Shown piece after piece: positions 41,398-52,570 of a stretch of 64,000 nt of DNA; the first letter of the stretch is position 1; every line of letters begins with the position of its first letter. The translations under genes were made by a program, and so were the position numbers. This stretch comes from Castellaniella defragrans_A (GTDB taxonomy: Bacteria; Pseudomonadota; Gammaproteobacteria; Burkholderiales; Burkholderiaceae_B): assembly GCF_040394755.1 (NCBI RefSeq), contig NZ_JBEBRQ010000006.1. One strand, written 5' to 3'. A model generated the notes under the pieces. That model was not told the DNA's origin and ran no database searches. It saw only the letters and a program-made list of their open reading frames with translations.

Positions 41398-42300
41398 TCA
41401 GGACGCCAGCGCCTCGTGCCGATCGCCCAGTACTGCGCGCAGCTTTTTGAACGCCGCCGCCTCGATCTGGCGCACACGCTCGGCGGAAATGCCGTACTCC
41501 GCAGCCAGTTCGTGCAGTGTGGCGCCGCCCTCGTCGCGCAGCCAGCGCGAGCGCACGATGCGCTGCGAACGCGCGTCCAGGGAATCGATCGCCTGCTCCA
41601 GGCCAGTGCCCTGCAAAGTATCGCGATCGCGGCGAGCCAGCACCTGAGTGGGTTCCTGCCCCTCGGCGGAAAGCCAGGAAATGGGCGTGAACGCGTCCTC
41701 GTCACCGTGGGGCGACTCGAGCGCGCAATCGCCACCCGACAGGCGCACCTCCATCTCGGAGACGTCCTCTGGCCGCACGTTGAGCTCGCGGGCGATGTCA
41801 TCGACCTGCCCCGGCGCCAGGGTCTGACCATCCGGGCGCATGCGGCGCAGATTGAAAAACAGCTTGCGTTGCGCCTTGGTGGTGGCAACCTTGACCAGCC
41901 GCCAGTTGCGCACGACGTACTCATGGATCTCGGCGCGGATCCAGTGGACCGCGAAGGACACCAGCCGCACGCCGCGGTCGGGATCGAAACGCCGCACGGC
42001 CTTCATCAGGCCGATATTGCCCTCCTGGATGAGATCGGCATGCGCCAGACCATACCCCAGGTATTGCCGGGCGACCGACACGACCAGCCGCAGATGCGAC
42101 ATCACGAGCTGCCGGGCGGCATCCAGGTCGTCCTGGTCGCGCAGACGGCGGCCCAGGTCGGCCTCCTGTTCGGCGCTCAGCATCGGCAAGCGATTGACGG
42201 CACTGATATACGCCTCGATTGTGCCCAACGCACCCGGATTGGAGATCGCCACGGCCAGATTGGCCGGTGCAAGCGCCAAGGATTGCGAAGAATTGCTCAT
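41398..42300 (-). CDS. rpoH: RNA polymerase heat-shock sigma factor RpoH (sigma-32)
   Basis: A 300-residue sigma-70 family factor. Region 2 contains LIQEGNIGLMKAVRRFDPDRG and VRLVSFAVHWIRAEIHEYVV, followed by the RpoH box QRKLFFNLRRM that separates RpoH from other sigmas. Region 4 HTH is ATLHELAAEYGISAERVRQIE. It directs transcription of heat-shock chaperones and proteases. The ATG at 42300 (GAGGA upstream) is chosen over the in-frame ATG at 42339. A perfect CIRCE operator lies 41-67 bases upstream, so HrcA probably represses it. Confidence 0.96.
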   Translation of the reverse strand: MSNSSQSLALAPANLAVAISNPGALGTIEAYISAVNRLPMLSAEQEADLGRRLRDQDDLDAARQLVMSHLRLVVSVARQYLGYGLAHADLIQEGNIGLMKAVRRFDPDRGVRLVSFAVHWIRAEIHEYVVRNWRLVKVATTKAQRKLFFNLRRMRPDGQTLAPGQVDDIARELNVRPEDVSEMEVRLSGGDCALESPHGDEDAFTPISWLSAEGQEPTQVLARRDRDTLQGTGLEQAIDSLDARSQRIVRSRWLRDEGGATLHELAAEYGISAERVRQIEAAAFKKLRAVLGDRHEALAS

Positions 42301-42340
42301 GTTTCGGATAGTCCTCGGAAAGGGGATTCCCAGGGACATA

Positions 42341-42367
42341 TTAGCACTCGAAGGCAGAGAGTGCTAA
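42341..42367. promoter_or_regulatory. CIRCE operator (HrcA site) upstream of rpoH
   Basis: TTAGCACTC, nine bases, GAGTGCTAA: an exact match to the CIRCE consensus in arms and spacing. HrcA binds this element at groESL and hrcA-dnaK operons. Its place 41 bases from the rpoH ATG indicates direct HrcA control of sigma-32. Confidence 0.95.
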
Positions 42368-42438
42368 TCCCCGGCCAATAACCTTTAGGCCGCCATGCGG
42401 CTGGAAAGTTCCTCCTGTCCCAGCCTCCCGGCGGATGC

Positions 42439-43296
42439 TCAGGGCAGCTCGAGTTCGGCGATCAGGGGAGCATGATCCGAGAGCTGCTTCCAGGGGGCGC
42501 CATGCAGGACGCGGGCGCGCCGCACCGCAAAGCCCCGCTGGTAGATCCGGTCGAGGCGCAGCCAGGGAAAGGCCGATGGGAACGTGCGCGGCGGCGGCGC
42601 CAGCCGGGCGCCGCCCTTGAATCCGAGCTCGAGCGGGGGCGGCGCGCCATCGCGATCCGCGGTCCAGGGCATGTGCGCGCGCAGGCGCGCGACGGCACGC
42701 CGCAGGCGGCGGCTCTCGTCATCCCCGCCCTGCGGCGCCTGCGCGAACACCTCGTACAGGCCGAGCTGCTCGACAAACAGGGGCGCCAGGCGGTTTCCCC
42801 AATCGTTGAAATCCCCGGCGATCAGCAAAGGCTCGTCGGCGGGCACCAGGCGCCCGATGCGTTCGACGAGCGCCTGAACCTGGCGCGAGCGCCCCCGGGC
42901 CAGCAGCCCCAGGTGAACGACGATGCAATGCACCGGCCGGCCCTCGACCTCGATCACCCCATGCAGCAGGCCGCGCTGCTCCAGCCGGTGATCGGAGATA
43001 TCCTGGTTCTCGTATTGCAGGATGGGATAGCGCGACAGCAGGGCATTGCCGTGGTCGGTCGCGGCGCGCACCGCGTTGCAGCCGTAGGCGGCCTCCATGT
43101 GCAGCACCGCCGCCAGGGATTCGTGCTGCGCATGGAGGCCGCCATGCAGCTGATTGCGGCCCTGGACCTCCTGCAGGAACAGCAGGTCCGGGCTCAGGCC
43201 ATAGAGGCCCAGGCGCAGATCGGAGAGCGATTCCCGGCTGCCCGTCGCGGAACGGCCCTTGTGGATGTTGTAGCTCACGACCCGGATGATCGACAT
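42439..43296 (-). CDS. Endonuclease/exonuclease/phosphatase family protein
   Basis: A 285-residue EEP-fold (DNase I-like) hydrolase. Motifs: SYNIHKGRS, the metal-binding Glu in DLLFLQEVQGRNQ, HLGLLARGRSRQ, GDFNDWG and the final SDHAPLIAELEL. Members cleave phosphodiesters in DNA, lipids or inositol phosphates; the YbhP branch often sits beside a cardiolipin synthase gene, which is not present here. The ATG at 43296 gives the family start. It ends 14 bases from aspS on the same strand. Confidence 0.87.
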   Translation of the reverse strand: MSIIRVVSYNIHKGRSATGSRESLSDLRLGLYGLSPDLLFLQEVQGRNQLHGGLHAQHESLAAVLHMEAAYGCNAVRAATDHGNALLSRYPILQYENQDISDHRLEQRGLLHGVIEVEGRPVHCIVVHLGLLARGRSRQVQALVERIGRLVPADEPLLIAGDFNDWGNRLAPLFVEQLGLYEVFAQAPQGGDDESRRLRRAVARLRAHMPWTADRDGAPPPLELGFKGGARLAPPPRTFPSAFPWLRLDRIYQRGFAVRRARVLHGAPWKQLSDHAPLIAELELP

Positions 43297-43309
43297 GCCG
43301 GGCCTCGCC

Positions 43310-45103
<1,794 letters not shown>

Positions 45104-45135
45104 GAATGACTCCGTAGATTTTGAATGATCGAAGG

Positions 45136-45795
45136 TCAGGACTGCGGTGGCGGCGGTTCGGCCGGAATGACGGCCGGCAGCTCCATCTGGACCGGCGACG
45201 GCGGATAGGCCGGCGCCACCACGCCCATGGAAATAATGTGCTTGAGCGCTGCCTCGACCGACATCTCGAGCACATGCACGTCGGCGCGCGGCAGCATCAG
45301 GAAAAAGCCCGAGGTCGGATTCGGCGTCGTCGGCACATAGACACTGACGTGATCGCCGTCCCCCAGTATGCCCGCCACCTCGTTGCAGGGCACCCCGGTG
45401 AGGAAGCCGATGGTCCACACACCCTGGCGCGGATACTGCACCAGCACCGCCTCGCGGAATGCCTGACCGTTGGGCGCGAACATCGTCTCGCTGACCTGCT
45501 TGACCGCATTATAGATGGAGCGCACCAGCGGAATCCTGCCCAGCAGGCGCTCCCAGCGGTCGAGCAGGGCACGGCCGATGAAGTTGGCGCACAGCACCCC
45601 CGTCAGCAGGATCACCGCCAGGACCAGGATGAACTGGAAACCGGGAATGCGCATGCCGAACAGGGCCTGCGGCGACAGAAACGACGGCACCAGACCCTCG
45701 AGGGTATCGACCAGCATGGCCAGGACCCAGAACGTGGCGATCAGGGGAATCCAGATCAGCAGGCCGGTGACGAAGTATCGCTTGAAGAAACGCAT
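45136..45795 (-). CDS. DUF502 membrane protein
   Basis: A 219-residue inner-membrane protein with two N-terminal helices (FVTGLLIWIPLIATFWVLAM and FQFILVLAVILLTGVLCANF) and the DUF502 core (LLGRIPLVRSIYNAVKQVSE, TIGFLTG, VYVPTTPNPTSGFF). The C-terminus is Pro-rich. Function unknown. It lies between fmdB and aspS on the same strand, an order conserved in betaproteobacteria, about 32 bases before aspS. Confidence 0.9.
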   Translation of the reverse strand: MRFFKRYFVTGLLIWIPLIATFWVLAMLVDTLEGLVPSFLSPQALFGMRIPGFQFILVLAVILLTGVLCANFIGRALLDRWERLLGRIPLVRSIYNAVKQVSETMFAPNGQAFREAVLVQYPRQGVWTIGFLTGVPCNEVAGILGDGDHVSVYVPTTPNPTSGFFLMLPRADVHVLEMSVEAALKHIISMGVVAPAYPPSPVQMELPAVIPAEPPPPQS

Positions 45796-45817
45796 AGGCG
45801 CGCAGCCGACGGCGCGG

Positions 45818-46093
45818 TCAGCCGGGCGAGGCGGACGGCGCCGTCGGCGTGGATGTCGACGGCGCCGCCCCGGAAGACGCCGGCTCGGACGGCTTGGCGC
45901 CGGCGGACGGCTTGCCGCGGAAGTCGGTCTCGTACCAGCCAGAGCCCTTGAGGCGGAATCCGGCGGCGGTCACCTGTTTTTCATAGGTGTCGCGTCCGCA
46001 TTCCGGACAGACCGTCAGCAAGGGGTCGGAAATTTTCTGCAGTACGTCCTGCGCATGACCGCAGGCGCTGCAACGATAAGCATAAATAGGCAC
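45818..46093 (-). CDS. FmdB family zinc-ribbon protein
   Basis: A 91-residue protein. The N-terminal zinc ribbon is complete (PIYAYRCSACGH and CPECG, two CxxC), followed by the FKLKGSGWYETD-type motif here FRLKGSGWYETDF and a disordered Ala/Ser/Pro tail. FmdB-like proteins are putative regulators or ribbon adaptors of unknown function. It starts 22 bases before the DUF502 gene. Confidence 0.92.
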   Translation of the reverse strand: MPIYAYRCSACGHAQDVLQKISDPLLTVCPECGRDTYEKQVTAAGFRLKGSGWYETDFRGKPSAGAKPSEPASSGAAPSTSTPTAPSASPG

Positions 46094-46165
46094 AACAATA
46101 TCCCGTAGGCTTGTTCCTGTGGAATTTTAGCCCTTTTTCACACCCTGAACGCCCTCAGCCAAACC

Positions 46166-47449
46166 TCAGCCAAAGTGATTGGGCAGCAGGAACATGCCCG
46201 CCGCGACCAGGGTGGGCAGGCTGGCCGCCCCCAGCAGCCGCAGCGGAGAAATCGATCCGTCCGAGAAGCAGCCCTTTAGAATGGAAAAGCCCGCCGGATT
46301 GGGCGCGTTGGCGATGACCGTCAGCCCGCCGCCGGTCACCGCGCCGGCGACCAGCATGTAGCGCCAGAGATCGCCCGTGCCCTCGACCAGGGACCCCAGG
46401 TAGGTCAGCGCCGCATTGTCCGTGACCGCCGTCAACGCCGTGGCGCCCACAAACAGCACAAAGGGCGACAGATCGGCCAGCAAATCCTGCAGCCACCATT
46501 GTTGCAGCCCGCCCAGCACCACCAGCCCGGCCAGAAAAAATCCCACCATGAAGCCCTCGCGGATCAGCAGGGGCGACTGATGGCGCTTGTAGGCATGCGC
46601 ATAACCGACGAACAGCACCAGCAGCCCGAGGAAAACCTTGATGTGATGGGCCGACAGCACGATTGCCAGCAGGAACAACACGTGCACGGCCATGACCGCC
46701 ACGGGCACGGGCGGGCGCGCCTGCCCGGACTCGTCATCGGAGCGGCCGCCGATGCTGCCATCCAGCAGGAACGATCGGCAGACCCAGGTCAGGACCAGAC
46801 TGTTGATGAACACCGCCGCCACGGCGCGCCAGCCGAAATGGGTGGCCATGAAGGCCGTGTCCCAGCCAAAGGTGTGCGCAACCATCAGCACGGGCGGCGC
46901 GGCATAGGCCGTCAACACGCCGCCGATCGACACATTGACGAACAGCACGCCGACGGTGAGGTACTTGAACCCGTCCTGACCCGGACGCCGGAAATAAGCC
47001 TGACGCAGCAGCAAGGCGGCCAGGGTCATGGCGGCCGGCTCAGTGATCAGCGACCCCGACAGCGGCACCAGGAACATGATCACGAAGAACTGCGCCAGCT
47101 CGCGGCGCACCGGCAGCAGGCGCGACAGGCCGAGCACGCACAGATTGACCAGTTCGATGATCGGCCGGCTGGCGGCCACCACCATGATGACGAACACAAA
47201 GGCCGGTTCGGTGAAATTACGGGCATCGAGATACTCGACCGCATCCCCGACGCTCAGGGTCACGGCCATCCAGACGAACAGCACACAGGCCCAGACGCCA
47301 AACACCGCCTCGACCTCGGAGAGCAGGTGCCACAGCCCGGCATGCGCGCCGCCGCGATTGGCCAGCCGCGCGAACACCGGCACCGAAAACGTGTGAATGA
47401 CGGCGAGCGCGAACAGAACGGTCGCCACGACCTCGATGTGGCTGATCAT
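46166..47449 (-). CDS. Putative Na+/H+ antiporter (PF07399/DUF1504 family)
   Basis: A 427-residue protein with about eleven membrane helices. RNFTEPAFVFVIMVVAASRP, PLSGSLITEPAAMTLAALLL and GATALTAVTDNAALTYLGSL contain the conserved acidic/Asn helices of the ion-transporter superfamily members annotated as putative Na+/H+ antiporters. The two discontinuous-helix regions (SLITEPAAMT and AVTDNAALT) support an NhaD-like mechanism. Substrate not tested. It stands alone on the minus strand between fmdB and the GMC oxidoreductase. Confidence 0.85.
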   Translation of the reverse strand: MISHIEVVATVLFALAVIHTFSVPVFARLANRGGAHAGLWHLLSEVEAVFGVWACVLFVWMAVTLSVGDAVEYLDARNFTEPAFVFVIMVVAASRPIIELVNLCVLGLSRLLPVRRELAQFFVIMFLVPLSGSLITEPAAMTLAALLLRQAYFRRPGQDGFKYLTVGVLFVNVSIGGVLTAYAAPPVLMVAHTFGWDTAFMATHFGWRAVAAVFINSLVLTWVCRSFLLDGSIGGRSDDESGQARPPVPVAVMAVHVLFLLAIVLSAHHIKVFLGLLVLFVGYAHAYKRHQSPLLIREGFMVGFFLAGLVVLGGLQQWWLQDLLADLSPFVLFVGATALTAVTDNAALTYLGSLVEGTGDLWRYMLVAGAVTGGGLTVIANAPNPAGFSILKGCFSDGSISPLRLLGAASLPTLVAAGMFLLPNHFG

Positions 47450-47482
47450 CCGGAAACCTCGGAAATAAGGCTGTAAAGCAAA

Positions 47483-49093
47483 TCAGGCATCGGCGAGAAT
47501 CATGCGGGCGCCCTTTTCGGCGATCATGATCGTGGGGGAATTGGTATTCCCGGATGTGATGGTCGGCATGATGGACGCATCGACCACCCGCAACCCCTCG
47601 ATGCCATGCACGCGCAAGGCCGGATCGACCACCGCCATCGGATCGACGCCCATTTTACAAGTCCCGACCGGATGAAAGATCGTGGTGCCGATGTCCGCGG
47701 CGGCGGCCTCGAGCTCCTCTTGCGACTGCAGGGCCGGGCCGGGCTTGTATTCCTCGGGCGCATAGCGCGCCAGGGCCTCCTGCGCCATGATCCGCCGCGT
47801 CAGACGCAGACTGTCGGCGGCGACCGCCCGATCCTCTGGCGTCTGCAGGTAATTGCACAGGATGGCCGGCGCCTCGGCCACACTGGGCGAGGTGATGCGC
47901 ACATAGCCGCGGCTGGTCGGGCGCAGATTGCAGACGGACGCGGTGATCGCGGGAAAGGTATGCAGAGGCTCGCCGAACTTTTCCAGGGACAAGGGCTGCA
48001 CATGGTATTCCACGTTGGCACGCGCCTGGTCCGGGCTGGAGCGCGCGAAAGCCCCGAGCTGGGAAGGCGCCATCGACAGCGGACCGCTGCGCCACAAGGC
48101 ATACTGCACCCCCATCCAGCCCTTGCCCAGCCAGGAGTTCGCCAGCGTATTGAGCGTGCGCGCGCCCCGGACCCGGAAGATCATGCGCAGTTGCAGGTGA
48201 TCCTGGAGGTTTTCACCCACACCGGGCAGATCATGCACTACGGGGATGCCCAGCGCATGCAGCCGCGGTCCCGGGCCGATGCCCGACACCTGCAACAGCT
48301 GCGCCGAGCCGATCGAGCCGCTGGCCAGGATCAGCTCGCGACGCGCGCGCGCCGTGTGCTGGACGCCATTGCGCACGAACATGATCCCCGTCGCGCGCCG
48401 CCCCGAGAACGTGATGCGTTCGGCGCGCGCATCCGTCAGGACCGTGAGGGTCGGACGCGATTCGACCGGACGCAGGAAGGCCTTGGACGTATTCCAGCGC
48501 ACGCCCCGCCGCTGATTGACCTCGAAATAGTTGCAGCCCTCGTTGTCGCCGCGGTTGAAATCGTCGGTGCGCGGAATGCCCGCCTGCGCCGCCGCCTCGC
48601 GAAAGGAATCGAGGATGCCCCAGCGCAGACGTTGGGGCTCGACCCGCCAGGTGCCGTTGGCGCCATGAAACGGAGATTCCCCCCCATGATGATCCTCGAC
48701 GTCGCGAAACAGCGGCAGCACCTCGTCCCAGGACCAGCCCGTATTGCCCAGGGCCGCCCAACCATCGTAATCGGCCGCCTGCCCTCGCAGGTAGAGCATG
48801 CCATTGATCGACGACGAGCCGCCCAGGACGCGCCCGCGCGGATAACCCAGGGCGCGATAGTTCAGGCCCGGATCGGGTTGCGTGTGATAGCACCAGTCGC
48901 TGCGGGGATTGCCGATGCAATACAGATAGCCGACGGGAATGTGGATCCAGCGCCAATCGTCGCGCCCGCCAGCCTCGAGCAGCAGCACCCGATGATTGCG
49001 CGAGAGGCGATTGGCCAGCAGGCAGCCGGCGGAACCGGCGCCGACGATCACATAATCAAATTCCAGATCTGTCACCACAGGTTCTTTAGCCAT
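47483..49093 (-). CDS. GMC family oxidoreductase (choline dehydrogenase-like)
   Basis: A 536-residue FAD flavoprotein. N-terminal dinucleotide site DYVIVGAGSAGCLLANRLS, GMC signature 1 YPRGRVLGGSSSINGMLYLRG, signature 2 around ELILASGSIGSAQLLQVSGIG, and the C-terminal catalytic FHPVGTCKMG and TSGNTNSPTIMIAEK. It oxidises a primary or secondary alcohol; choline, glycol and other alcohol dehydrogenases share these motifs, so the substrate is open. No betaine genes are adjacent. RBS is not strong. It is preceded by ubiA, about 96 bases away. Confidence 0.92.
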   Translation of the reverse strand: MAKEPVVTDLEFDYVIVGAGSAGCLLANRLSRNHRVLLLEAGGRDDWRWIHIPVGYLYCIGNPRSDWCYHTQPDPGLNYRALGYPRGRVLGGSSSINGMLYLRGQAADYDGWAALGNTGWSWDEVLPLFRDVEDHHGGESPFHGANGTWRVEPQRLRWGILDSFREAAAQAGIPRTDDFNRGDNEGCNYFEVNQRRGVRWNTSKAFLRPVESRPTLTVLTDARAERITFSGRRATGIMFVRNGVQHTARARRELILASGSIGSAQLLQVSGIGPGPRLHALGIPVVHDLPGVGENLQDHLQLRMIFRVRGARTLNTLANSWLGKGWMGVQYALWRSGPLSMAPSQLGAFARSSPDQARANVEYHVQPLSLEKFGEPLHTFPAITASVCNLRPTSRGYVRITSPSVAEAPAILCNYLQTPEDRAVAADSLRLTRRIMAQEALARYAPEEYKPGPALQSQEELEAAAADIGTTIFHPVGTCKMGVDPMAVVDPALRVHGIEGLRVVDASIMPTITSGNTNSPTIMIAEKGARMILADA

Positions 49094-49189
49094 TCATGTC
49101 TCCCCGTCGAACACCCTTTCGTGAGGATGCGACATATTTTTCAATATCCACCCATTCCAGCCACATCCAGGCCCCAGGCGCAGCGGGCC

Positions 49190-50083
49190 TCAACCCGTCG
49201 GCAGCACCGTTCCCGCCAGGGCGGCGACGATCAGCAGGACGCCAACCTGCATGTTCGAGCGGAACAGCCTCAGGCCACCCTCGGGACGCTGGACGTCGAA
49301 CACCTTGACCTGCCACGCCAGATGCGCGGCAACCCCAACCATCACCAGATGATAGGGCCAACCCATGCCCATCCCCACACCCGAGGCGAACCAGAGCGCG
49401 GCGGCCCCGGCGTACATCAGCCCGATCCAGAACCGGCCCTGATCGCCGAAACGCATGGCCACCGAACGCAACCCCAGCATACGGTCATCGCGGACATCAA
49501 TATAAGCGTAGATGGCGTCATAGCCCACCTGCCACAGCACCGCGCCCATCCACATGGTCACCGCGGCCCAGGGTACGGTGTCGCGGGTATCGGACCAGGC
49601 CATCAGCATACCCCAATTGAAGGCGATGCCCAGCACCACCTGCGGCCAGTACGTAAACCGCTTGCACAAGGGGTAGATCACCACCAGCGGCACCAGCGCC
49701 AGCGCCAGCCAGCGGCTGGGGCTGTTGATCGCCAGCAGCAGCGTCGCGGACACCAGCAGTTGCGCGAACACGAACCACAAGGCCGCGCGCAGGCTCAACT
49801 GGCCGCTGGTCAGGGGCCGGAAGCGGGTGCGCTCGACGCGGTGGTCGAAGTCCCGGTCGAAAATATCATTGAACGTGCAGCCGACCCCGCGCATCAGCAA
49901 TGCGCCCAGGGAAAAGATGACGATCCGCCAGAGCGTCGGCCAGCCATCGGCCGCCTGCACCAGGGCCGCCAGCGCGGGCAGCAGCGTCAGCCAGGTGCCC
50001 ACCGGCCGGTCCAGCCGGCATAATCGGGCATACGGCCCCCAGGCGGCCGGCAGCCAGCGCTCTACCCAGTCATCATGACGCAT
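49190..50083 (-). CDS. ubiA: 4-hydroxybenzoate octaprenyltransferase UbiA
   Basis: A 297-residue nine-helix prenyltransferase attaching the polyprenyl tail to 4-hydroxybenzoate in ubiquinone synthesis. Motif 1 is MRGVGCTFNDIFDRDFDHRV (N-D-x2-D-x3-D) and motif 2 DAIYAYIDVRDDRMLGLRSV. RLDRPVGTWLTLLPALAAL is the family start. The ATG at 50083 fits this best; the ATG at 50161 would overlap the preceding aminotransferase gene by 19 bases and adds residues without homology character. Confidence 0.93.
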   Translation of the reverse strand: MRHDDWVERWLPAAWGPYARLCRLDRPVGTWLTLLPALAALVQAADGWPTLWRIVIFSLGALLMRGVGCTFNDIFDRDFDHRVERTRFRPLTSGQLSLRAALWFVFAQLLVSATLLLAINSPSRWLALALVPLVVIYPLCKRFTYWPQVVLGIAFNWGMLMAWSDTRDTVPWAAVTMWMGAVLWQVGYDAIYAYIDVRDDRMLGLRSVAMRFGDQGRFWIGLMYAGAAALWFASGVGMGMGWPYHLVMVGVAAHLAWQVKVFDVQRPEGGLRLFRSNMQVGVLLIVAALAGTVLPTG

Positions 50084-50144
50084 GTCCGACAGGTCGGGGC
50101 CCGCGCCCACGCGCGCCTCGCCGACCGGCGCGGGACGCCCCACG

Positions 50145-51350
50145 TCAGACCGCCCCTGCATGCCGGATCAACTCGCCCAGCACCTCGATCCCGGCGCGGA
50201 TGCGCGGCTCGGGCACCGTCACGAAACTCAGGCGCAAGGTATTGACCCGCGGCTCGACCCCGGCAAAGAAAGGCGCGCCCGGCACAAAGGCCACATTGCG
50301 CGCCACGGCCTGCTGCAGCAGCAGGCCGGCATCGATCCCCTCGGGGAGAGTCACCCAGATGAACATGCCGCCCTCGGGCCGCGTCCAGCGCACCGTATCG
50401 GGAAAATGCTCGCGCATGGCATCGAGCATGTAGCCGCATTGCTGGCGGTACAAATCACGCACCCGCGGCAGATGCTCCGCCAGAAAACCGCCGCGCACGG
50501 TTTCGTAGACCGCCATCTGGGTGAGTGTGGCGGTATGCAGGTCGGTGGCCTGCTTGATCTGGACCAGCTTGGCGATGATGTCACGCGACGCCACCACGTA
50601 GCCCAGGCGCAGGCCCGGCGCCAGCACCTTGGAAAACGACCCCAGGCGGATCACGGTCGCGCCGGCGGCGCGCCCCAGGCCCAGCAGGCTCGGCAGCGCC
50701 TCGCCGGCGTAGCGCAGCTCGCCGTATGGATCATCCTCGATGATGGGCAGGCCCAATTGGGCGCAGCGCTCGACCAGCGCCTGACGGCGCGGCAGGTCCA
50801 GCGTCAGGCCGGTCGGATTATGGAAATTCGGCAAGGCATAGACGAAGCGCGCACCCGCCGCCAGGGTCGCGTCGATGGCATCGGGCACCAGCCCGCGCTC
50901 GTCAGTCGGCACCGCCGCGAATTCAGGCTCGCACAGGGAAAACGATTGCAAGGCGCCCAGATAGCTGGGCGCCTCGACCAGAACGCGCGAACCCGGATCG
51001 ATGAACAGTTTGCCCAGCATGTCCAGGGCCTGCTGCGACCCCGACACGATCAGCACCTCGTCGGGATCGACCTGCGCGCCATGCCGGCGCATGTCCTCGG
51101 CCACCCAGGCCCGCAAGGGCGCGTAACCCTCGGTGGGACCGTATTGCAGGGAAACGCCGCCATTGGTGTCGAGGACATGGTCGAAGGCCGCCCGCATCCG
51201 CGCGATCGGGAACCCCTGCGGGGACGGCAACCCCCCCGCGAACGAGATCACCTCCGGTCGCTCGGTGACCTTGAGGATTTCACGGATGGTCGAACTCGTG
51301 AGTTTCTGGGCGCGTTGGGAAAACACGTAAGGGCTGGCTGGCATGTCCAT
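50145..51350 (-). CDS. PLP-dependent fold-type I aminotransferase (2-aminoadipate/MocR-like)
   Basis: A 401-residue aminotransferase of the class I/II group without the GntR domain. Motifs: ISFAGGLPSPQGFP, LQYGPTEGYAPLRAWVAEDM, NFHNPTGLTLDLPRRQAL, IEDDPYGELRY and the PLP Lys in GSFSKVLAPGLRLGYV. These are typical of LysN-type 2-aminoadipate or valine-pyruvate transaminases. The ATG at 51350 is chosen; 51374 and 51344 are possible. ubiA lies downstream, so the two may be co-transcribed. Confidence 0.88.
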   Translation of the reverse strand: MDMPASPYVFSQRAQKLTSSTIREILKVTERPEVISFAGGLPSPQGFPIARMRAAFDHVLDTNGGVSLQYGPTEGYAPLRAWVAEDMRRHGAQVDPDEVLIVSGSQQALDMLGKLFIDPGSRVLVEAPSYLGALQSFSLCEPEFAAVPTDERGLVPDAIDATLAAGARFVYALPNFHNPTGLTLDLPRRQALVERCAQLGLPIIEDDPYGELRYAGEALPSLLGLGRAAGATVIRLGSFSKVLAPGLRLGYVVASRDIIAKLVQIKQATDLHTATLTQMAVYETVRGGFLAEHLPRVRDLYRQQCGYMLDAMREHFPDTVRWTRPEGGMFIWVTLPEGIDAGLLLQQAVARNVAFVPGAPFFAGVEPRVNTLRLSFVTVPEPRIRAGIEVLGELIRHAGAV

Positions 51351-51404
51351 GCTGAATGCGGATCCGGTAATCAACAGGCCGCGCCTGAGGGGGCGGCCCC
51401 GTAG

Positions 51405-51440
51405 AAAAGCCGCCGCCGGCGGCCTCGGACCACCGGCGGC
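51405..51440 (-). terminator. Probable terminator after the patatin gene
   Basis: GC-rich arms GCCGCCGCCGG (51409-51419) and CCGGCGGC (51433-51440) pair over eight bases, followed on the minus strand by CTTTTCTA. It lies about 110 bases downstream of the patatin stop codon. Confidence 0.55.
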
Positions 51441-51551
51441 GCTTCATTCATCAACGAGGTCTATATTACACCCCGAGAGGCTTGTCATTTTGTGCGCTGC
51501 GTCCATGCGCAGAGATCAGCGTCCTGATTCGTGAATCCACCAACCAGGACA

Positions 51552-52445
51552 CTAATCCGCGCCGACCAGATCCAGCAGTTCCGGCAGCACGCGCCGCGCC
51601 GCGCGCTCGCCCTCCTCGATCGCGGCCGCCGCCCGGTGAAAATCCATCAGGGCGAAGTCCGCCAGCCGCGGCCGGATCACCACATCCGCCGGCTCACCCG
51701 CGAGACGGCTGCGGGTGATGTGCACCTGCATGATATTCAGGCTCGTGCTCAGCACATCGAAGATCGATGGCACCCCCGCCGCGCCGCCCTTGGCGCCGCC
51801 AAGCCCCAGCGGCAAGCGGCTCAACACCGAGGCAAAGGCGCCGGGCGGCACGGGATCGGACGGCTCGTCCAATGCGGCATACCGCCCGATCAGGTTCGCG
51901 TTCAGGTCCACCGCGATGACGATATCCGCCCCCATGGCCCGGCACAGGGACACGGGCACCGGATTGACCAGCGCGCCATCGACCAGCAAGCGGTCATCGC
52001 GCCGCGCGGGCGTGAACAGGCCCGGCAGCGCGGCGGAGGCGCGCACGGCGTCGAACACACCCCCCTCGCGCAGCCAGACCTCGCGCCCCGTGGCCAACTC
52101 GGTGGCGACCGCCCCATAAGCCTTGGGCAGGCTGGCGATCGTCTTGTCCTCGAGGAGCGTGCGCAGAAAGGAAAAAAGCTTTTCCCCGTGGATCAGGCCG
52201 CCATTGACGGTAAAGTCCAGCAGGCCGACCACGCCCTGCCAGGTCAGCCCCCGCACCCAGGTTTCGAGAGACTCCAACTGCCCATCCGCATAGGCCGCGC
52301 CGACCAGGGAGCCGATCGATGTCCCGCAGACCACGTCCGGCACGATGCCGGCCTGCTCGAGGACATGGATGATGCCGATGTGCGACCAGCCGCGCGCCGC
52401 CCCGCTGCCGAGAGCCAGTCCGATCCTGGGGGGCGAAATGCGCAT
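51552..52445 (-). CDS. Patatin-like phospholipase (RssA-like)
   Basis: A 297-residue patatin-domain protein. The oxyanion loop GSGAARGWSHIG, nucleophile Ser in GTSIGSLVGAAY and Asp in VDGALVNPVPV form the Ser-Asp dyad. These enzymes hydrolyse acyl lipids. The C-terminal extension (IMQVHITRSRLAGEPADVVI and beyond) matches RssA-type bacterial members. The ATG at 52445 follows GAGGACCGCC. It lies 125 bases downstream of the HAD gene on the same strand. Confidence 0.9.
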   Translation of the reverse strand: MRISPPRIGLALGSGAARGWSHIGIIHVLEQAGIVPDVVCGTSIGSLVGAAYADGQLESLETWVRGLTWQGVVGLLDFTVNGGLIHGEKLFSFLRTLLEDKTIASLPKAYGAVATELATGREVWLREGGVFDAVRASAALPGLFTPARRDDRLLVDGALVNPVPVSLCRAMGADIVIAVDLNANLIGRYAALDEPSDPVPPGAFASVLSRLPLGLGGAKGGAAGVPSIFDVLSTSLNIMQVHITRSRLAGEPADVVIRPRLADFALMDFHRAAAAIEEGERAARRVLPELLDLVGAD

Positions 52446-52570
52446 GGCGGTCCTCGATGACTTCGATGCGCTGCGTTTTGGTGGTTTTTTCACTACCGGA
52501 TATCCTCGCGGGAAGATGGCGCGGGGCCACATCAGGGTTTGTGATGGGTACTCACTATAAAGCAGCCCGG

